DNA of 64,000 nt, taken from positions 35,957,108 to 36,021,107 of the forward strand of contig OY754467.1 of NCBI GenBank assembly GCA_963575645.1, read 5' to 3'. The position numbers and the translations under genes were made by a program. Shown piece by piece: positions 1 through 13,022 of this stretch. This stretch comes from Xanthostigma xanthostigma. Lineage: Eukaryota; Arthropoda; Insecta; Raphidioptera; Raphidiidae. A model generated the notes under the pieces. It saw nothing but the letters and a program-made list of their open reading frames with translations. It had not been told where the DNA came from and searched no databases. Every line of letters begins with the position of its first letter. The stretch's first letter is position 1.

Positions 1-3000
1 TCTGTCTCATAAATATCTCCGGCCGCTTCAATACGTAGGAATACCGATCGAACGAGAGAAGCTTCGACACAAATTTAAATCTCATAATCTCATCGTCGCT
101 TCTTATGAAATTGTACGTAAAGATATCGACTTCTTTAGCGCTATCAAATGGAATTACTGCATCCTCGATGAGGGGCACATCATTAAAAACGGCAAGACGA
201 AATCTTCGAAAGCAATTAAACAACTGACTGCGAATCACCGTTTAATATTATCCGGTACGCCGATACAAAATAATGTTTTGGAACTGTGGTCGTTGTTTGA
301 TTTTTTGATGCCCGGTTTCTTGGGTACTGAAAAACAGTTCACGGCCAAATTCAGTCGTCCGATTTTAGCGAGTCGAGATCCTAAAAGTTCCGCAAAAGAA
401 CAAGAAGCTGGAGCGCTGGCAATGGAAGCATTGCATAGACAGGTACTACCGTTTCTGTTAAGAAGAATGAAAGAAGACGTTTTAGATGATTTGCCACCTA
501 AAATCACTCAAGATTATTATTGTGAGCTGAGCTCATTACAGGAACAACTGTATGATGACTTCTCTCGATCGCAGGCTCATCAATCTTTACAGGTTTGTAT
601 TATTCATTCATATTTTGCTACGAATATCAAATTACACAAAACTAAAGCAATTCCTTAGAGTAGTAATAGATGCAATAGCACTTTCAAGTGTTGTATTTAC
701 ATTATTTATGCATACAAGCACAAAGTAGTTTTAACGTCATATTAAATTATTATAAGTAGAATAATTTTCCTAAAAACAAATATATTCAAATAAAATTAAA
801 ATCATAGTATATAAACCAATTTATAAAAAAAAATTGGTTGTCTGTAAAGTCGGTTTACGGACGATAGTTTTACGTGATAACGTATTCTGCTCGAATATCA
901 TATTTAATAATACATAACCTAAATTTTAGTAGCTGTCAAACTATATTTTTACCGACTAATAATTTGATCAACCAAAGAAAAATACATATTTTTAAGCAAT
1001 TATAAAAGACATTTAAAAGAATGTATATGTTACGGTTAATACAAGAAAGTAGTTTATTCGCGAATTAACCGGCTAATACCCGAATTAACCAACGTCAAGG
1101 GCTGGTTAATTCGGGTAATTAGCCGATTAATTCGCGAATTAACTACTTTCTTGTATTAACCGTAACATATATATATATATATATATTATATATTTGTTAA
1201 CAAACCGTATAATTTATCTGCTGTTTTGAAATGCAGATATCTCCCAAGATTTGTTTTTGCTACAAAATGTAGCTGCGTTTGTGTACAAACTATCAATTGA
1301 TCAATACATTTCCATTAGTTGTGAATAATATCATATTTTATCCATAATGACGGCGATCAGTTATTTTTAACAAAATAAAATGACATTTATTAATTATTAT
1401 TAGCGCCATATTGCCATTATCAATTTCCACGGTTTATAAAACAAAGGCCATCTGTCAGATGTAGCTTTCGCTGGAACAGCCGAAAAAAATGTTGAACGCA
1501 CACTACTCTCTGACGTCACGCGAGAAGAGTGAAATGCGTACAAGCCGACGCCGATCGTGCTTCTCTATCGCTTATACTGCGCTCTCGCTTGCACGCACAG
1601 GGTCAGGCGGAACGGTACACTTTTCGGAACGTTACACTTTTTTGTGCATGCAGCCGGTGTTTCATCAATTTATAACACGTTATCACGTCAAAAACATTTC
1701 GTGACGAAAATACACAGCCGTTAACCGAAAATGTGTGGATTTTGATGAACGTTATACATTTTACAGGATAGCCTGTGCCAAACCCAAGTAGCCGGCGTAT
1801 CGAACACGGCCAACACGACAAGCGGCGGCTCAACACACATATTCCAGGCGCTGCGTTATTTGCAAAATGTCTGCAATCATCCAAAATTAGTTCTAAGTCC
1901 AGCTCACCCGCTGTATCCACGCGTCACGCAACAACTTCAACAACAGAACACAACGCTGGATCATATACAACATGCTGCCAAATTACCTGCACTCAAGTAA
2001 GTGTAATATGTTTTGATATAGTTTTCTGTAGAAATCGACCAATATGATTTTTTTCTCGCTGATATTGATATACAGTAATACCCTGTTTAACGCGGGGGAT
2101 ACGTTCCAGCAAAGTAGAGCGTAATGCGAAACAGCGCTAAACGAGGCTATCTTAACATGTAAATAATGGGGTTAAGGGAAGATAAATAGAAAATTGGTTA
2201 GGTATTAAGGAGGTTGAGCCGTTTTACAAAGATAATGAAAAAAATCTGAAATAAAGTTTTTTTAATAGATTTTTTATGACAAAATTTTCTGTAAAAAATC
2301 TAAAATCATTAGGAGATTTATAAAGTTAAAAATTAAAAAAACCTTTTACATGTAGTCTTATGGAAAATATGTCAAGCTAGCATGCAAACTGTTCATTTTA
2401 ATTCTTTGCAAATAACCAAATAATGTCAGCAGTTCCAAAAACTATCTATGTAAAGCATCGATGTCTTACGCATATTTTAATATTTTTTCCAATTTAATTA
2501 GGAGACTTTTAATCAATAAAAAAAATTATTAAACGTTAGGACTTTTCGATTATGAACTTTTATTCTTGACAGATTTAACAATTTTAACTCAATTTTCAGA
2601 TTTTTAATGATTTAATTTTAATTTTTATTACTTCTAATTTCTTTTTCCAATTATTTACTGCAAAAAATATGTAAAATACAGATATTTACATAAATTTATT
2701 TTTTTTAACCTAACTTTGTACAAAAAATACAAAAGTTAGTCCATTAAGTATAAAGTACTGAAATAATTAATTAATATTAAAGAAAATTATTTATTTATGC
2801 CTTTATGACAATAATTTATTGGTATCATCGAGTTATAAACTATAAAAGTTCCCATTTAGAATTCGACTTACTTTTGATTGGGACTGTAACGGATCAACCT
2901 CCTTAAATTTAATAATTATGTTTTTTTTTTAATAAAAATAAAACCAAACATTTATTTCTTACAAAAATAAAAACAATATAAACGAATATACTTATAAAAA

Positions 3001-4381
3001 CAAATAAAATTCTAAGTCAGTCAGATCATTCAGTCTATTCTGTGTTTCCAATTTTCTGCCATTTTGTCAAGAAGGCATCTAATGTAGTTTGCGTTTTCCT
3101 TTTGCGTTCTGTTAGAAGTTGCTGATAAGTGGATAAAGCATCTATAACACCCCGTCTTGTTTTTGAACTTCTGTCAATATTTGGATCATTTTCAATTAAT
3201 TGGTCCATAATTTCAGTTATAGTGGTCAAATTTATACTTACAATAATGTCGACAAATGTTTCAAATGATAAAAATGCGTCCGTACAGCACCGAACCAAAC
3301 AAGAAACACAACTATACTGTTTCGGATATGAAATGTACATACGCTACGCACAATTTCGGGGAATCCCCGGGTTGAAATAAAAGAGCGCTAAACCGAAACG
3401 GCGTTAAGCGGGGTCTTACTGTACCTACTGCCGATTGTCGGTTATAAAAAATATTTTTAAGTTTTTGCACTTAAAGTTTCCTAAAATCCTACAACCTTAC
3501 TAAATAAATAAAAGCAAGACGTGAATAAACTAGAAATATTAATTTTATGCCTGTTTGTGAATTTTTCAGTTATGCTTGTTCATTATTTTTTGCAGACAAC
3601 TTTTACTAGATTTAGGAATCGGTGTCAACACTTCTACGGGTATGAACAGTTCTTCTGCTGAACTTGTTATCAACCAGCATCGTGCGCTCGTTTTTTGTCA
3701 GCTTAAAGCTATGCTCGACATCTTAGAACACGACCTTTTCAAATCTCATTTGCCAGGCGTTGCGTATTTAAGACTCGATGGAAGCATACCGCCCGCACAG
3801 AGACACGCACTCGTAACAAGGTAAAGTCTATATTTTGTTTTTTTTTTTTATTGTTATCGGCGAGTAGGTTTTCGGTTTATTTTATTGTTGGTAAAAATCC
3901 TCGTTCCAGATTCAACAACGATCCGTCCATAGATGTACTGCTTCTAACGACACAAGTAGGCGGGCTGGGTCTAAATTTAACGGGCGCCGATACCGTTATT
4001 TTCGTCGAACACGACTGGAACCCGACCCGCGATCTCCAAGCGATGGACAGAGCCCACCGTATCGGGCAAAGGCGCGTCGTCAACGTGTACCGATTGATCA
4101 CGAGGCATACGCTCGAAGAGAAGATCATGGGACTCCAGAAATTCAAACTGCTGACGGCCAACACGGTGATCAGCGGCGAAAATTCTAGTCTCGACACGAT
4201 GGGCACGGGCGATCTTCTCGAATTATTCTCGCACTCGCCCGCGCCCAATTCGCAGAACTCGAATGCACACGGACCGGTAAGCATGCGGACCATGTTGGAG
4301 TCTCTGCCCGATTTATGGGATGACAAACAGTATGAAGAAGAATACGATGTATCGCAATTCGTCCAAACTCTACGTAATTAA
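1..4381 (+). CDS. BTAF1: BTAF1/Mot1 TBP-associated ATPase, C-terminal part (5' end off window)
   Basis: SNF2-family ATPase that strips TATA-binding protein from DNA in the nucleus. Four exons join in phase: <1-592, 1767-1996, 3596-3820, 3910-4381 (stop). Exon 1 holds helicase motif II as DEGH (167-178), the BTAF1/Mot1 spelling, and motif [11 protein letters not shown] (251-274). The later exons carry the HELICc half: [51 protein letters not shown] and motif [12 protein letters not shown] (4046-4075). The protein ends ...QFVQTLRN, close to the natural BTAF1 C-terminus. The HEAT-repeat N-terminus lies left of the window. Introns 1 and 2 are filled by transposon relics; intron 3 is only 89 bp. 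Identity is firm; intron phases are 0, 2, 2. Confidence 0.95.
833..1700. mobile_element. REP-A family copy 1, interrupted
   Basis: Lies in the first BTAF1 intron seen here. It opens with TTGGTTGTCTGTAAAGTCGG, runs through TTTTACGTGATAACGT and closes with ACGTTATCACGTCAAAA, so the two ends are inverted copies of a 16-17 bp motif. The same blocks recur at 4795-5490, 38148-38345, 46540-47375 and 48272-48440. About 600 bp sits between the two halves here and includes a separate palindrome. No transposase ORF is seen. The family could not be assigned to a superfamily. Confidence 0.7.
1025..1171. mobile_element. 147-bp near-perfect palindrome (MITE-like)
   Basis: Arms of about 67 bp (1025-1091 and 1103-1171) match almost base for base in inverted orientation around a short loop (AACGTCAAGGG). 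The ends are TATGTTACGGTTAATAC, and a TA-rich run follows on the right. It is non-coding and inserted within the REP-A copy in a BTAF1 intron. Confidence 0.75.
2073..3421 (-). mobile_element. Tigger/pogo-type DNA transposon relic
   Basis: Terminal inverted repeats CAGTAATACCCTGTTTAACG and (reverse complement of the right end) CAGTAAGACCCCGCTTAACG are bounded by TA on both sides (2071-2072, 3422-3423), the pogo/Tigger signature. A minus-strand ORF (3035-3340) ends in a basic tail, [16 protein letters not shown], of the kind found at the C-terminus of CENP-B/Tigger-type transposases. The rest of the transposase is missing and 684 bp of the middle is a second insertion. It lies antisense in the second BTAF1 intron of the window. 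Confidence 0.8.
2219..2902. mobile_element. TTAA-flanked MITE (piggyBac-like) nested in the Tigger relic
   Basis: Flanked by TTAA at 2215-2218 and 2903-2906. The inverted ends are GGAGGTTGAGCCGTT and, reversed from the right, GGAGGTTGATCCGTT. The internal part is AT-rich and non-coding. A TTAA target duplication is the hallmark of piggyBac-type transposition; the superfamily assignment rests on that alone. Confidence 0.7.
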
Positions 4382-4794
4382 ACAACATAACCATTCCTTG
4401 ACATAAATCCAGCTAGTCAAATGTTTTTATTGAAACTGTTAATTAAACGTTTCGAGTGATTTGCAGTTTTATTTTTACAGTAGACCTGACCGTATCCGAA
4501 GAAGCGGTGCAGTTCCATCGTCTTCGATAGATACCGTTTGTGAACCCCAGATTTTTGCATGTAGCACAATTGAAACAAATAATAATAAAAAAAAATGCAC
4601 TGTTGTACAAAATTTATTTAAATTAACAATGAAACAATTTTCACGTCAAATAAAATTTAATGGATGTAATAATTATACAATATGAGAATTTACGTTAATG
4701 AAAACGTATTGCTAGTAAAACTTTAATATTTTTATTCTTATTAGCTAAAATTCACCTATGCATATTGTGTCGATTGAGGATCGGATGGTTTGCG

Positions 4795-5490
4795 AGTTTT
4801 TGACGTGATAACGTCTTATAAATTGATGAAACACCGGCTGCATGCACGAAAAAGTGTAACGTTCCGCCTGAGCGTGCAAGCGATAACGTCTTATAAATTG
4901 ATGAAACATCGGCTGCATACACGAAAAAGTGTAACGTTCCGAAAAGTGTAACGTTCCGCCTGAGCGTGCAAGCGATAACGTCTTATAAATTGATGAAACA
5001 CCGACTGCATGCACGAAAAAGTGTAACGTTCCGAAAAGTGTAACGTTCCGCCTGAGCGTGCAAGCGATAACGTCTTATAAATTGATGAAACACCGACTGC
5101 ATGCACGAAAAAGTGTAACGTTCCGCCTGAGCGTGCAAGCGAGAGCGCGATATAAGCGATAGAGAGGCACGATCTGCCCAAGCGTCGGCTTGTACGAAGC
5201 TCCGCCCACCTAGACGGATGTCATTATCTATAGCATGACGTGTTGAATACGAGACAACGTGTTTTGTGTTTATTATTGAAATACCAGCTGCACGCACGAA
5301 AAAGTGTAACGTTCCGCCTGACCCTGTGCGTGCAAGCGAGAGCGCAGTATAAGCGATAGAGAGTCGGTAAAAATATAGTTTGACAGCTACTAAAATTTAG
5401 GTTATGTATTATTAAATATGATATTCGAGCGGAATACGTTATCACGTAAAACTATCGTCCGTAAACCGACTTTACAGACAACCAATTTTT
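4795..5490. mobile_element. REP-A family copy 2, inverted, with an internal tandem array
   Basis: Reverse-oriented copy just 3' of BTAF1. It starts with TTTTTGACGTGATAACGTC and ends with the reverse complement of TTGGTTGTCTGTAAAGTCGG. Inside, the segment beginning GATAACGTCTTATAAATTG repeats near 4807, 4882, 4974 and 5066 (spacing about 75, 92, 92 bp). The repeated ORFs it creates on the minus strand are artefacts of the array. Confidence 0.75.
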
Positions 5491-6394
5491 TTCTGAACCG
5501 CGGATACGGAGGGTCTACTGTACTTTGTATTGAATGTTTGTATTTATTGTAATTTATGATATCAAGTGTGATCATGTGTTCTCTTTTATCGCAACGCTGA
5601 TTAGTTACAAAGCCGTTTGTTTCGACAATATTTCTTTTTATATGTACTATGTACATATTATTTAATGTTTTAATCTGCATAATTTCGATTCAAAAGAAAG
5701 ACAGTTATTATTTAGGGAAAGTCATGTTGCGCTAACAGCAAGTTACAAAAAACCCCATATTTAATGAGCCTTTTTCATGGAGAGTAGTGCCTCTGGTTAG
5801 CCCCAAGAGGCAGCAAATTGCACAATCTGAAAGGGGCAAAAATTATTTATTTCTCTTAGTAGGTAACGTGTATGTTATTTCAAGTGATAAAATAATATTA
5901 TAAATTATTGAACAAAAAAAGTAAATGATAAGAATTGCACTTCGGTTAATCGATATCAAGAGAAGAAAGTTTTTTTTATATAATTTGTGAAACGTCATAT
6001 TAATGAGGTTAGGTGTAAGAAATGGGTCTATGCCCACAAATTATAAAAATTAAAATGGAAACATTTGAATGTGACGCATTTTTAGGAGATTTTCTAAGAA
6101 CATGTAAGATTATTTGAAGAACATGGGTTACCTTATTCTTGAGTGACGTCAGCTGGCAGACAATCTGCTATTAATCGGAATAAGGTCACCTTTGTATCCA
6201 AATGTCAAAGTTGCGAAATTCAAAAGTTAGATAACTGTCAAAAACAACGTGCGAACATCATTTAATAATTAATTGCAAGCAGTTGTTTAAAGTATGTTCA
6301 TTTTTGTTTTTCTGAGTACAATAATATTAAATAAAATCAGTGTTTGATTAAAATATATTTATTTTTGTAATTTAATATACTACGCGCGGCGAAA
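5491..6394. other. Intergenic, nothing recognised
   Basis: AT-rich DNA after REP-A copy 2. I see no splice-linked ORF, RNA gene or clear terminal repeats. Confidence 0.5.
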
Positions 6395-6618
6395 GATGAA
6401 GCCACCGGGTTATAGTGACGTGAATGCATTGGGCCGATGCGCCCGCCTTCTAGCTTGCTATTGGCTGTTTCGGAAATCCATGTGCGTCGAGTGTTTATTT
6501 TTATTCTACCAATATATCACCGCTATAAATGGATATGTAGAATTTATTCCACACGCCACTGTCTCCAGGCAAGTAGGCATTCACTAGCAGATTATTGATG
6601 ACGTGCCTGGCTTCATCC
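6395..6618. mobile_element. Short MITE-like element with GATGAAGCC ends
   Basis: The left end GATGAAGCCACCGGGTTATA and the right end, whose reverse complement starts GGATGAAGCCAGGCACGTCA, form an imperfect inverted pair including a shared GACGT further in. It is GC-richer than its surroundings and non-coding. No target duplication was found, so boundaries are tentative. Confidence 0.45.
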
Positions 6619-6933
6619 CTCACCGCGGGCACTTTAATCACATCAGTCTTTTGTACATTGAGGTTAAGTTGCATCTTTGTTATTTGTAATTTATAAAGAC
6701 ATGAATTAAGATTAATTTATTATAATGCAGTGAAATAATAGTACCAGAAACAAAATATGGGTAAGTCATAATAATTTTCAGTAAACAACTTCATTGTAAA
6801 ATTAACCATACTGACTGCTCAAGCTTTATCTCACGGAACTATACTTCATACTTTATCTCTTCTAAAAGAAAATAAACACCATAAAGCACCAAACGCACTA
6901 AATCGGCATTGCAATGTACAGACGCACTGCATC

Positions 6934-7464
6934 TAGGGTTGGGTAACTCAGATCTGAACCGGTTCAAAGAGCCGACTCCGACAGAAGATCCGTGTGAGCC
7001 AACTCACTTCTTTATGAGCCGACGGATCAACGGATCCGCATAACTCAGTGAAACACTTTAACACACAGAAGCAATAAGTATCTGTCAACTCAAATGACTC
7101 ATGCATCATATGTTTGGCTATGCATTCTATACAGGTATACATTATACAATCAACAACTATACAGTGTACACACTACGCACAGGCGGTACAGTTATTACAG
7201 TGTGTCACTTAAGTCACAACTATTTAAGGTATTGTATTGCATATTGTAATATGCAACCTGTAAAACTCCGCCTTATAATATGTGAGTCAGTCACTGGCAT
7301 AATATTATGTGATATGATTGACTAAACTAACTCAGTGGCTCAGTTGACTCGAATAACATATTCAGAACTCAGCTCTTTTTGAACCGGCTCAGGGAGCCGG
7401 CTCACATACAGGATCAAGATGCAAAGATGCAGATCACTAAAAAGACCCGTTTTTCCCATCTCTA
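6934..7464. mobile_element. hAT-type MITE with 8-bp target duplication
   Basis: A perfect 8-bp direct repeat ACTGCATC flanks the element (6926-6933 and 7465-7472). The ends are TAGGGTTGGG and, reversed from the right, TAGAGATGGG, a common hAT-type terminus. Inside, GAACCGGTTCAAAGAGCCGA near the left is mirrored by GAACCGGCTCAGGGAGCCGG near the right. It is non-autonomous: no transposase ORF. Confidence 0.85.
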
Positions 7465-7472
7465 ACTGCATC

Positions 7473-8148
7473 AGCAAAATTTTGTTATCAGCAGCTGGGC
7501 ACAGTTTTTTGTTACATACATTTAGTGGTATACAGATGTTAATGTCTAAATATTTTAACTATTAATTACATTTCATATATAATTTTATTTTATTCAATGT
7601 CAAATAACTAATATTAAAATGAAGAAAATACTTTGAGATAACAGTTTTATACTAAATGAAAATTATTTATTAAAACGCCAGGCATAGTGAATGCAAGTTA
7701 CTAATTGAAAAGATTGATTGAAATAACTATCCTGTAGCGCGTATTCGAATTGTGTCGAAACATTCGAACATCTAGCATATCTTCGGTTGCCGAGTCGATC
7801 CGAGCTGATCGTACCAAAACAGTGCGTGTAAACACTAAACTTCATGTATACCAAAACGTGCCGAGTCAGTTCAGTGTGTTAGATGCTTAATGTGTATATG
7901 TCGAAATTCATATTCTGCATTTGAGACAATAAATAAAGGACATAATTTTTTGTTTTGTTCTCCAGACGTAACTAAGTACAGTTAGAAGTTAATCAACCAA
8001 TCTGCGAGTAATATTTATACCAAGTATAATTTGCCATGTTTTATTCTTCGCGATAATAATCAGAACTGTGTGTATTGATATGTTGGTTACGCTGCACTCC
8101 TGAACTTGATAGTTAAAGGACGGTGATAGAAATGATCAAGGAGCACTT
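7473..8148. other. Intergenic, nothing recognised
   Basis: AT-rich, no coding or RNA signal noted. Confidence 0.5.
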
Positions 8149-8965
8149 GGTGGCAGAAATGCTCTCTTTCGTGTAGTCCCCCTCTACAAATTCGCTAGTG
8201 GAGTAGGGGTTTAGCGCGTTGCAATACGACGCTGGGGCACTTTAAAAAAAAACGGCAAAATTCAAAATTGCTCTATGGCAAAAAATGACTGAAAGACATC
8301 TGGAAGGTCCTTCTAATTGCAGAAAAAATATTTTCGGCCAATTCACTCCCTGCAGAGACTGTCAGTATAATAAACAAATAAAAATAAAAAAGAAAAAGCT
8401 CGGTGAGTGAAACCGACCTGAAACGGTTCGTTTTCTTGTAGAAAATCCCGAAGTACAGTTTTCTGCCAAAATCACCTTTGCAAAAACGCGTCATGTTCGC
8501 GGAAAGTTTAACATGATATTCAGGTAAAGCATTAATGAGTAAGAATTTCTGCCACCGAGCAGACTCTTCGAATTTTTGCCTGTGCAAATTTTTAAGAATC
8601 ATCGAAAGGAAGTGAGGTCATTTGGAGTCATGAACATTTTTTCTCGTATTCTGGACCACCTAATCAACCATTCCGTCAAGTTTCAACTTCAAATTCAATT
8701 TTTTTAATTTTTTTTTTTACTTTTTTCGATTTTTTGAAAGGATTTTGAAAGTCTCTGCAGGGAATAAACTGGCAGGAAATATTTTTTCTGCAATTAAAAG
8801 GTTCCCCCAGATGCCTTTCAGTTATTTTCTGCCATTCAGTAGAGGAATTTTGAATTTTGCCGTTTTTTTTTTAAGTGCCCCATATCGCAACGCGCTAGAC
8901 CCCTACTCCACTAAGCGGATTTGTAGAGAAGGACTCAGACTACACGAAAGAGCATTTCTGCCACC
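8149..8965. mobile_element. 817-bp long-TIR MITE
   Basis: Arms of roughly 220 bp mirror each other: GGTGGCAGAAATGCTCT at the left against the reverse complement of AGAGCATTTCTGCCACC at the right, continuing through GTGTAGTCC, TAGTGGAGTAGGGGT and CTCCCTGCAGAGACT. The middle holds poly-T tracts and no ORF of note. Two arm-derived ORFs on opposite strands are consequences of the inverted repeat. A target duplication was not evident. Confidence 0.75.
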
Positions 8966-11572
8966 GTTCTCAAACTATGAGTAGTCCGTTAATGTACAGT
9001 CGTAAATCCGTAAATCACCTTCTAAACAACAATAGCAATAATTTAGTTACTATTTGCCCGAGAGGATAAATTGCCTATGTAATTTATTTATCTTTTTTGT
9101 ATTTCGTTTTCAAACGCTTTGGTTTTTTAATCAACGCTGTGATTTCCTCGTGTGACTTTTTCTGAGTGTTTAATTTTAATGTTTTAGGGATGTTTAATGT
9201 TTCAGTAAATATTTTAACTGTAACCAAAGGTGGAAATATAAAAATAAAGAGATCGAATGAAAGTTTGAGTGTGTTTCTAGTTTAAATAAAAATAGCATAC
9301 ATCGTTCCATAATCGTAACTTGCAAGTTATTATTTTGTAGTTGTACGTGTTTAAAATGAACGGTAGATATTTAATTTTTTTTTTTGCTGTAGTATTGAAC
9401 TTGAAGTATAAAACATCACAAAAAAATGTAATTTTGAAATAACACTAGTTCGAATAGTTAGTTTTTTTTAAGTGTTTTAAGTGGAATGCAATTCAGTTGT
9501 AAAGTTTGTTAGTTTATGTGATTTGTTATCATAAATTATTACATCACTGTTTAAAAGTCAGTTTTATGAAGAAATGCAAAAAATTCGTACTGTAAATCAT
9601 CTTCCATAATGTTGTAAGTGACTTTTAGTTCATAATGTTGGTTATTCTGATAATATAATAATTGTACTGCTCATAATTTATTTCAAATTTAATATATTAT
9701 TATCATCCAAATATTTAATACTGTGTCATACAATGAAACCATTCTAAGTGAATTTTTTACACATTTTCTTTGCCTTCAAATCATTCATTTTTATGGAAGT
9801 GAAACTTCCTTGTTATAGAAAGATCCCAGAACCCCCAGACCTACGTCATTTTAGTACTGCTAAGGTTTTTATCAATAAATGTGTAATATTTAGTTAAAAA
9901 CGTATGCCACCTTGCTAGCTTGAAAGCAGGGCCATTTTACAGGTACTAAAGGTACATAAAAATCACCCTCGTCTACGTTTAAAGTAATATCGCTGGTTTT
10001 CATATATGCTATACACAATATCATTAAAAGCCAACATTCATTACTGCTAGACGCCTTCCATGGGCCCTAACTTCCGCCAGGCGCTTTAAAGCTCGGAAAA
10101 AAGTTGGGGTACCTACGTTATAGTAATACTCCTGAATTTTATATAAATTGTTTGGGGGACTATTTTAAGACCTTTTGTAAGCAGCCAGGCCGATCCGAAT
10201 ATATTATTCGATAACGGTGAACTGTATAACAAAACAAATAAAAATCGCTCATTATCCTTTATTCATAAGTAGTTTAGTATAATGTAATTTATAAAAAAAA
10301 AATACATTTATATGGCAGTGTTTAACTGCAGTTACAGTCATATTGTATTTCTACATTAAATCGCAATAAAAATACATCGTAAATATAAGTAGTTTTGTTT
10401 ATTGATTTTTTGTCCCACCCCCTAGAAAATAGCTTCTTTTCATGCATGAATACCGGTCGTAAAATGGACCATTTCAGGTCGGTGATGAGTGCCAGATGGC
10501 AAAGTAACCTGACCACCGACGCGCGCAAAAACAAAATTCAATACAATAAAACTTGTTTGTACTAATCTACTCCTATTTTTTTTCAATTTATCCTCACTTC
10601 GTGACAATCACAGACCAATCAGAATTGAAAGTAGTCAAACGTATTTTTACATTGGCTAAACAGTGAAGGTGGCGACACTGCGTGAAAAGTAGGAACTAAA
10701 AAGTCAAAAATACGCGAGTTCGGTTGAAAATACAGGAGTCAGATTGTAATTTCAATATTTCATATTATTCCAGCTGGAGTCGAACCTGCAATCTTATGAA
10801 CAGTACACTATTTTATAGCGAGTAGAACAAAAAATACAATGCGTATCTAGGGCGTAATACTATTTTGAGTTGTGTGATTGTTAAGCTCGCTAACGCTCGG
10901 AGCCTTGTTCAACATATCACTACGCGTCGAATGTATGTCCTAGATACAAAATTTACTATTATTCTTATTCCTTAAAGTCAACGATATTTATACTTATAGC
11001 GTTTTCCACTTAACTGTTTTCAGTGCACCTTAAAATTTAAAAAGTAAACATCGAACTAGCTGAAAATACGAAACGGAGTAACTCGAACAGGAGCGGTGAA
11101 AATATGAAAAGTATTTCTTTCATTGTAAAATTTGTAGTTTGTTTTTATTAGCATTATCTGATCAATTTATTGTTGGAGTTCTTTTAGTTATAAACCTGTT
11201 TGATATTACTTTTCAATTTTTTAAAAAATATAGCCAAAAAGATCAAATAAAAATGAATTAACAATAAATTACACTGCGATTAAAATTTACCGATGAGTGG
11301 AAAACACTATTAATTAACATATTTCACAATTGAGTTGTATATAATTTACAATAATATTTAATACAGATCAGCTTTCGAGGGGGGAGGATTCCCTGATTTA
11401 AAGTCTTTTTATTTTTAAAATAATAAAAATGACACCTTCATATAAGTAGGTATGTACGTGAATAAATTGACTGTGAGCTATAAATAATTACCTACAGGCT
11501 AACATTCAATATTTATTTTGAATAAAATATTGTAAAAATCAGTCACTTTTTCTAAATACGTGATATTAATAA
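8966..11572. other. Intergenic, nothing firmly recognised
   Basis: AT-rich non-coding DNA. A tRNA-like T-arm sequence on the minus strand near 10770-10800 (GGTTCGACTCC) lacks the rest of a cloverleaf. GAAGTGAAACTTCC near 9797 resembles the ends of the element at 11573-12610 but I found no partner. Confidence 0.5.
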
Positions 11573-12610
11573 TGAAGTGAAACTTCTTTTCGCTAGATCA
11601 GCGGCGACTCAAGCCTATTCATTGCTGAGCACTACCAGTACCTTGGCGTAATCATATATATTAATACGCTAAGCTTTAAGACGTTTGCCTCCCTTTTTAG
11701 AAAAAACCTCACAATTACTCCACATAAATTATATATCATTTTACAGATAATTGCTTGCTCTACTGACATCGATAACTAAAAAATTTATTATTGCTTTTGT
11801 TTTTGTAAATTAATTAAAATACAGCAACACTGAACAACGTCTGCCATCTGACGGCTTTAATTTTGAAACAACGTCAACACTTCGATCTGTCATCTGACCT
11901 TCATATTGTAATACAACAGACACAATACTGCATACTGCCATCTGACGGCTTTAACTTTGATACAGCGAGCAACGCTGAACAACGTCACAGCAATGCTGCA
12001 TGATGCCATCTGACGGCTTAGCTCAACGTTTTTGCTACTTGCGCCTCTATATATAGACAATTTTAGTAAAATATTTCTTCGATCTGTCATCTGAGCTTCA
12101 TATTGTAATACAACAAAAAGAAGAACGTTAGATATAAGCAGTGTGCAAAATTAGAAACGAAATGAATACCTGCAATCATATTTAAAAAATAATTTTGTAA
12201 AGTGATAATTATTATACTTATTTAGTGCGAATAATCCGCACAGGTCACTCTAGTAATATTTATAATTTTATTTTTGCTTATCGAATTCACTCGAACGCTG
12301 CCGATTTAGTACCTCGAGTCGTTAAAGTGACTTCGCAATATTCGTATTCCGATTGTCGGTGTAAAGTCAAACTCAGCACTCGCCTCTATATCTATTGAAA
12401 GGGCCGCCCCTGCGCACGGTAGAGTGAATTGTATTCATGCAGCTGAATGTGTAATGAGATACGTTGTCAAAAAAATCTGATGAAATGCTGCACCACTCCC
12501 GTGCGCTGTTGATGTATGGATGCGTAATCGAAAACCATCCATATTTGTAATGTTTTGTGCATATTATCGTGTTTGTAATGAGCTGTGCGACTAAAAGTTT
12601 CACTTCTGTA
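11573..12610. mobile_element. Element with GAAGTGAAACTT ends and internal repeats
   Basis: The left end GAAGTGAAACTTCTTTT is mirrored by AAAAGTTTCACTTC near 12591-12606. Inside, TGCCATCTGACGGCTT recurs three times (near 11841, 11937 and 12004) with related AACGTC and CATCTGA blocks, giving an irregular tandem array. No transposase ORF. The same ends bound a smaller element at 17836-18098. Confidence 0.55.
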
Positions 12611-13022
12611 GTGTGGACCTAGTGTAAACTACACGGTCCATTTTTCAACATTTTTATCTTCGAAAACTAAATATTTCGTAATTTATGATGTACAAGTGTA
12701 TATGTTTGGTTTTATTTGGCAGTAGAATATTCACAAATAACAATTAATAATAATTGTAATTGATTACTGTTTGTATATATCACATCAAAAATAAATAAAA
12801 CTATATAATGGTGTAGATTTTTGGTAAAAAAATCGCGTAATAAACTTAAAAGCATAAATAATTTGCTAAATATATACCTATATGGGCCACAGTAATATTT
12901 AAGTACCTAAAATTTAATGTTAGAATCATGAGATCGTTAGCTAAGTAAATTGTTATAAATGAAATTTTGGCTGCGAGATCAATTTTTAAAAAATACATTT
13001 GATACCGATTCACGATTATTTT
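12611..13022. other. Gap before DFFB, nothing recognised
   Basis: AT-rich sequence that would include the DFFB 3' UTR. No clear polyadenylation site was chosen. Confidence 0.5.

Noticed and set aside
4745-5297. Overlapping minus-strand ORFs with repeated [11 protein letters not shown]-like peptides
   Set aside because: Products of the REP-A tandem array read in frame; the same peptide appears from other REP-A copies and has no start context.
8273-8984. Two ORFs with similar peptides on opposite strands
   Set aside because: Read from the mirrored arms of the long-TIR MITE.
10680-10870. tRNA-derived SINE on the minus strand
   Set aside because: Only a B-box-like GGTTCGACTCC and a CAT-containing loop are visible; no A-box, stem pairing or tail.
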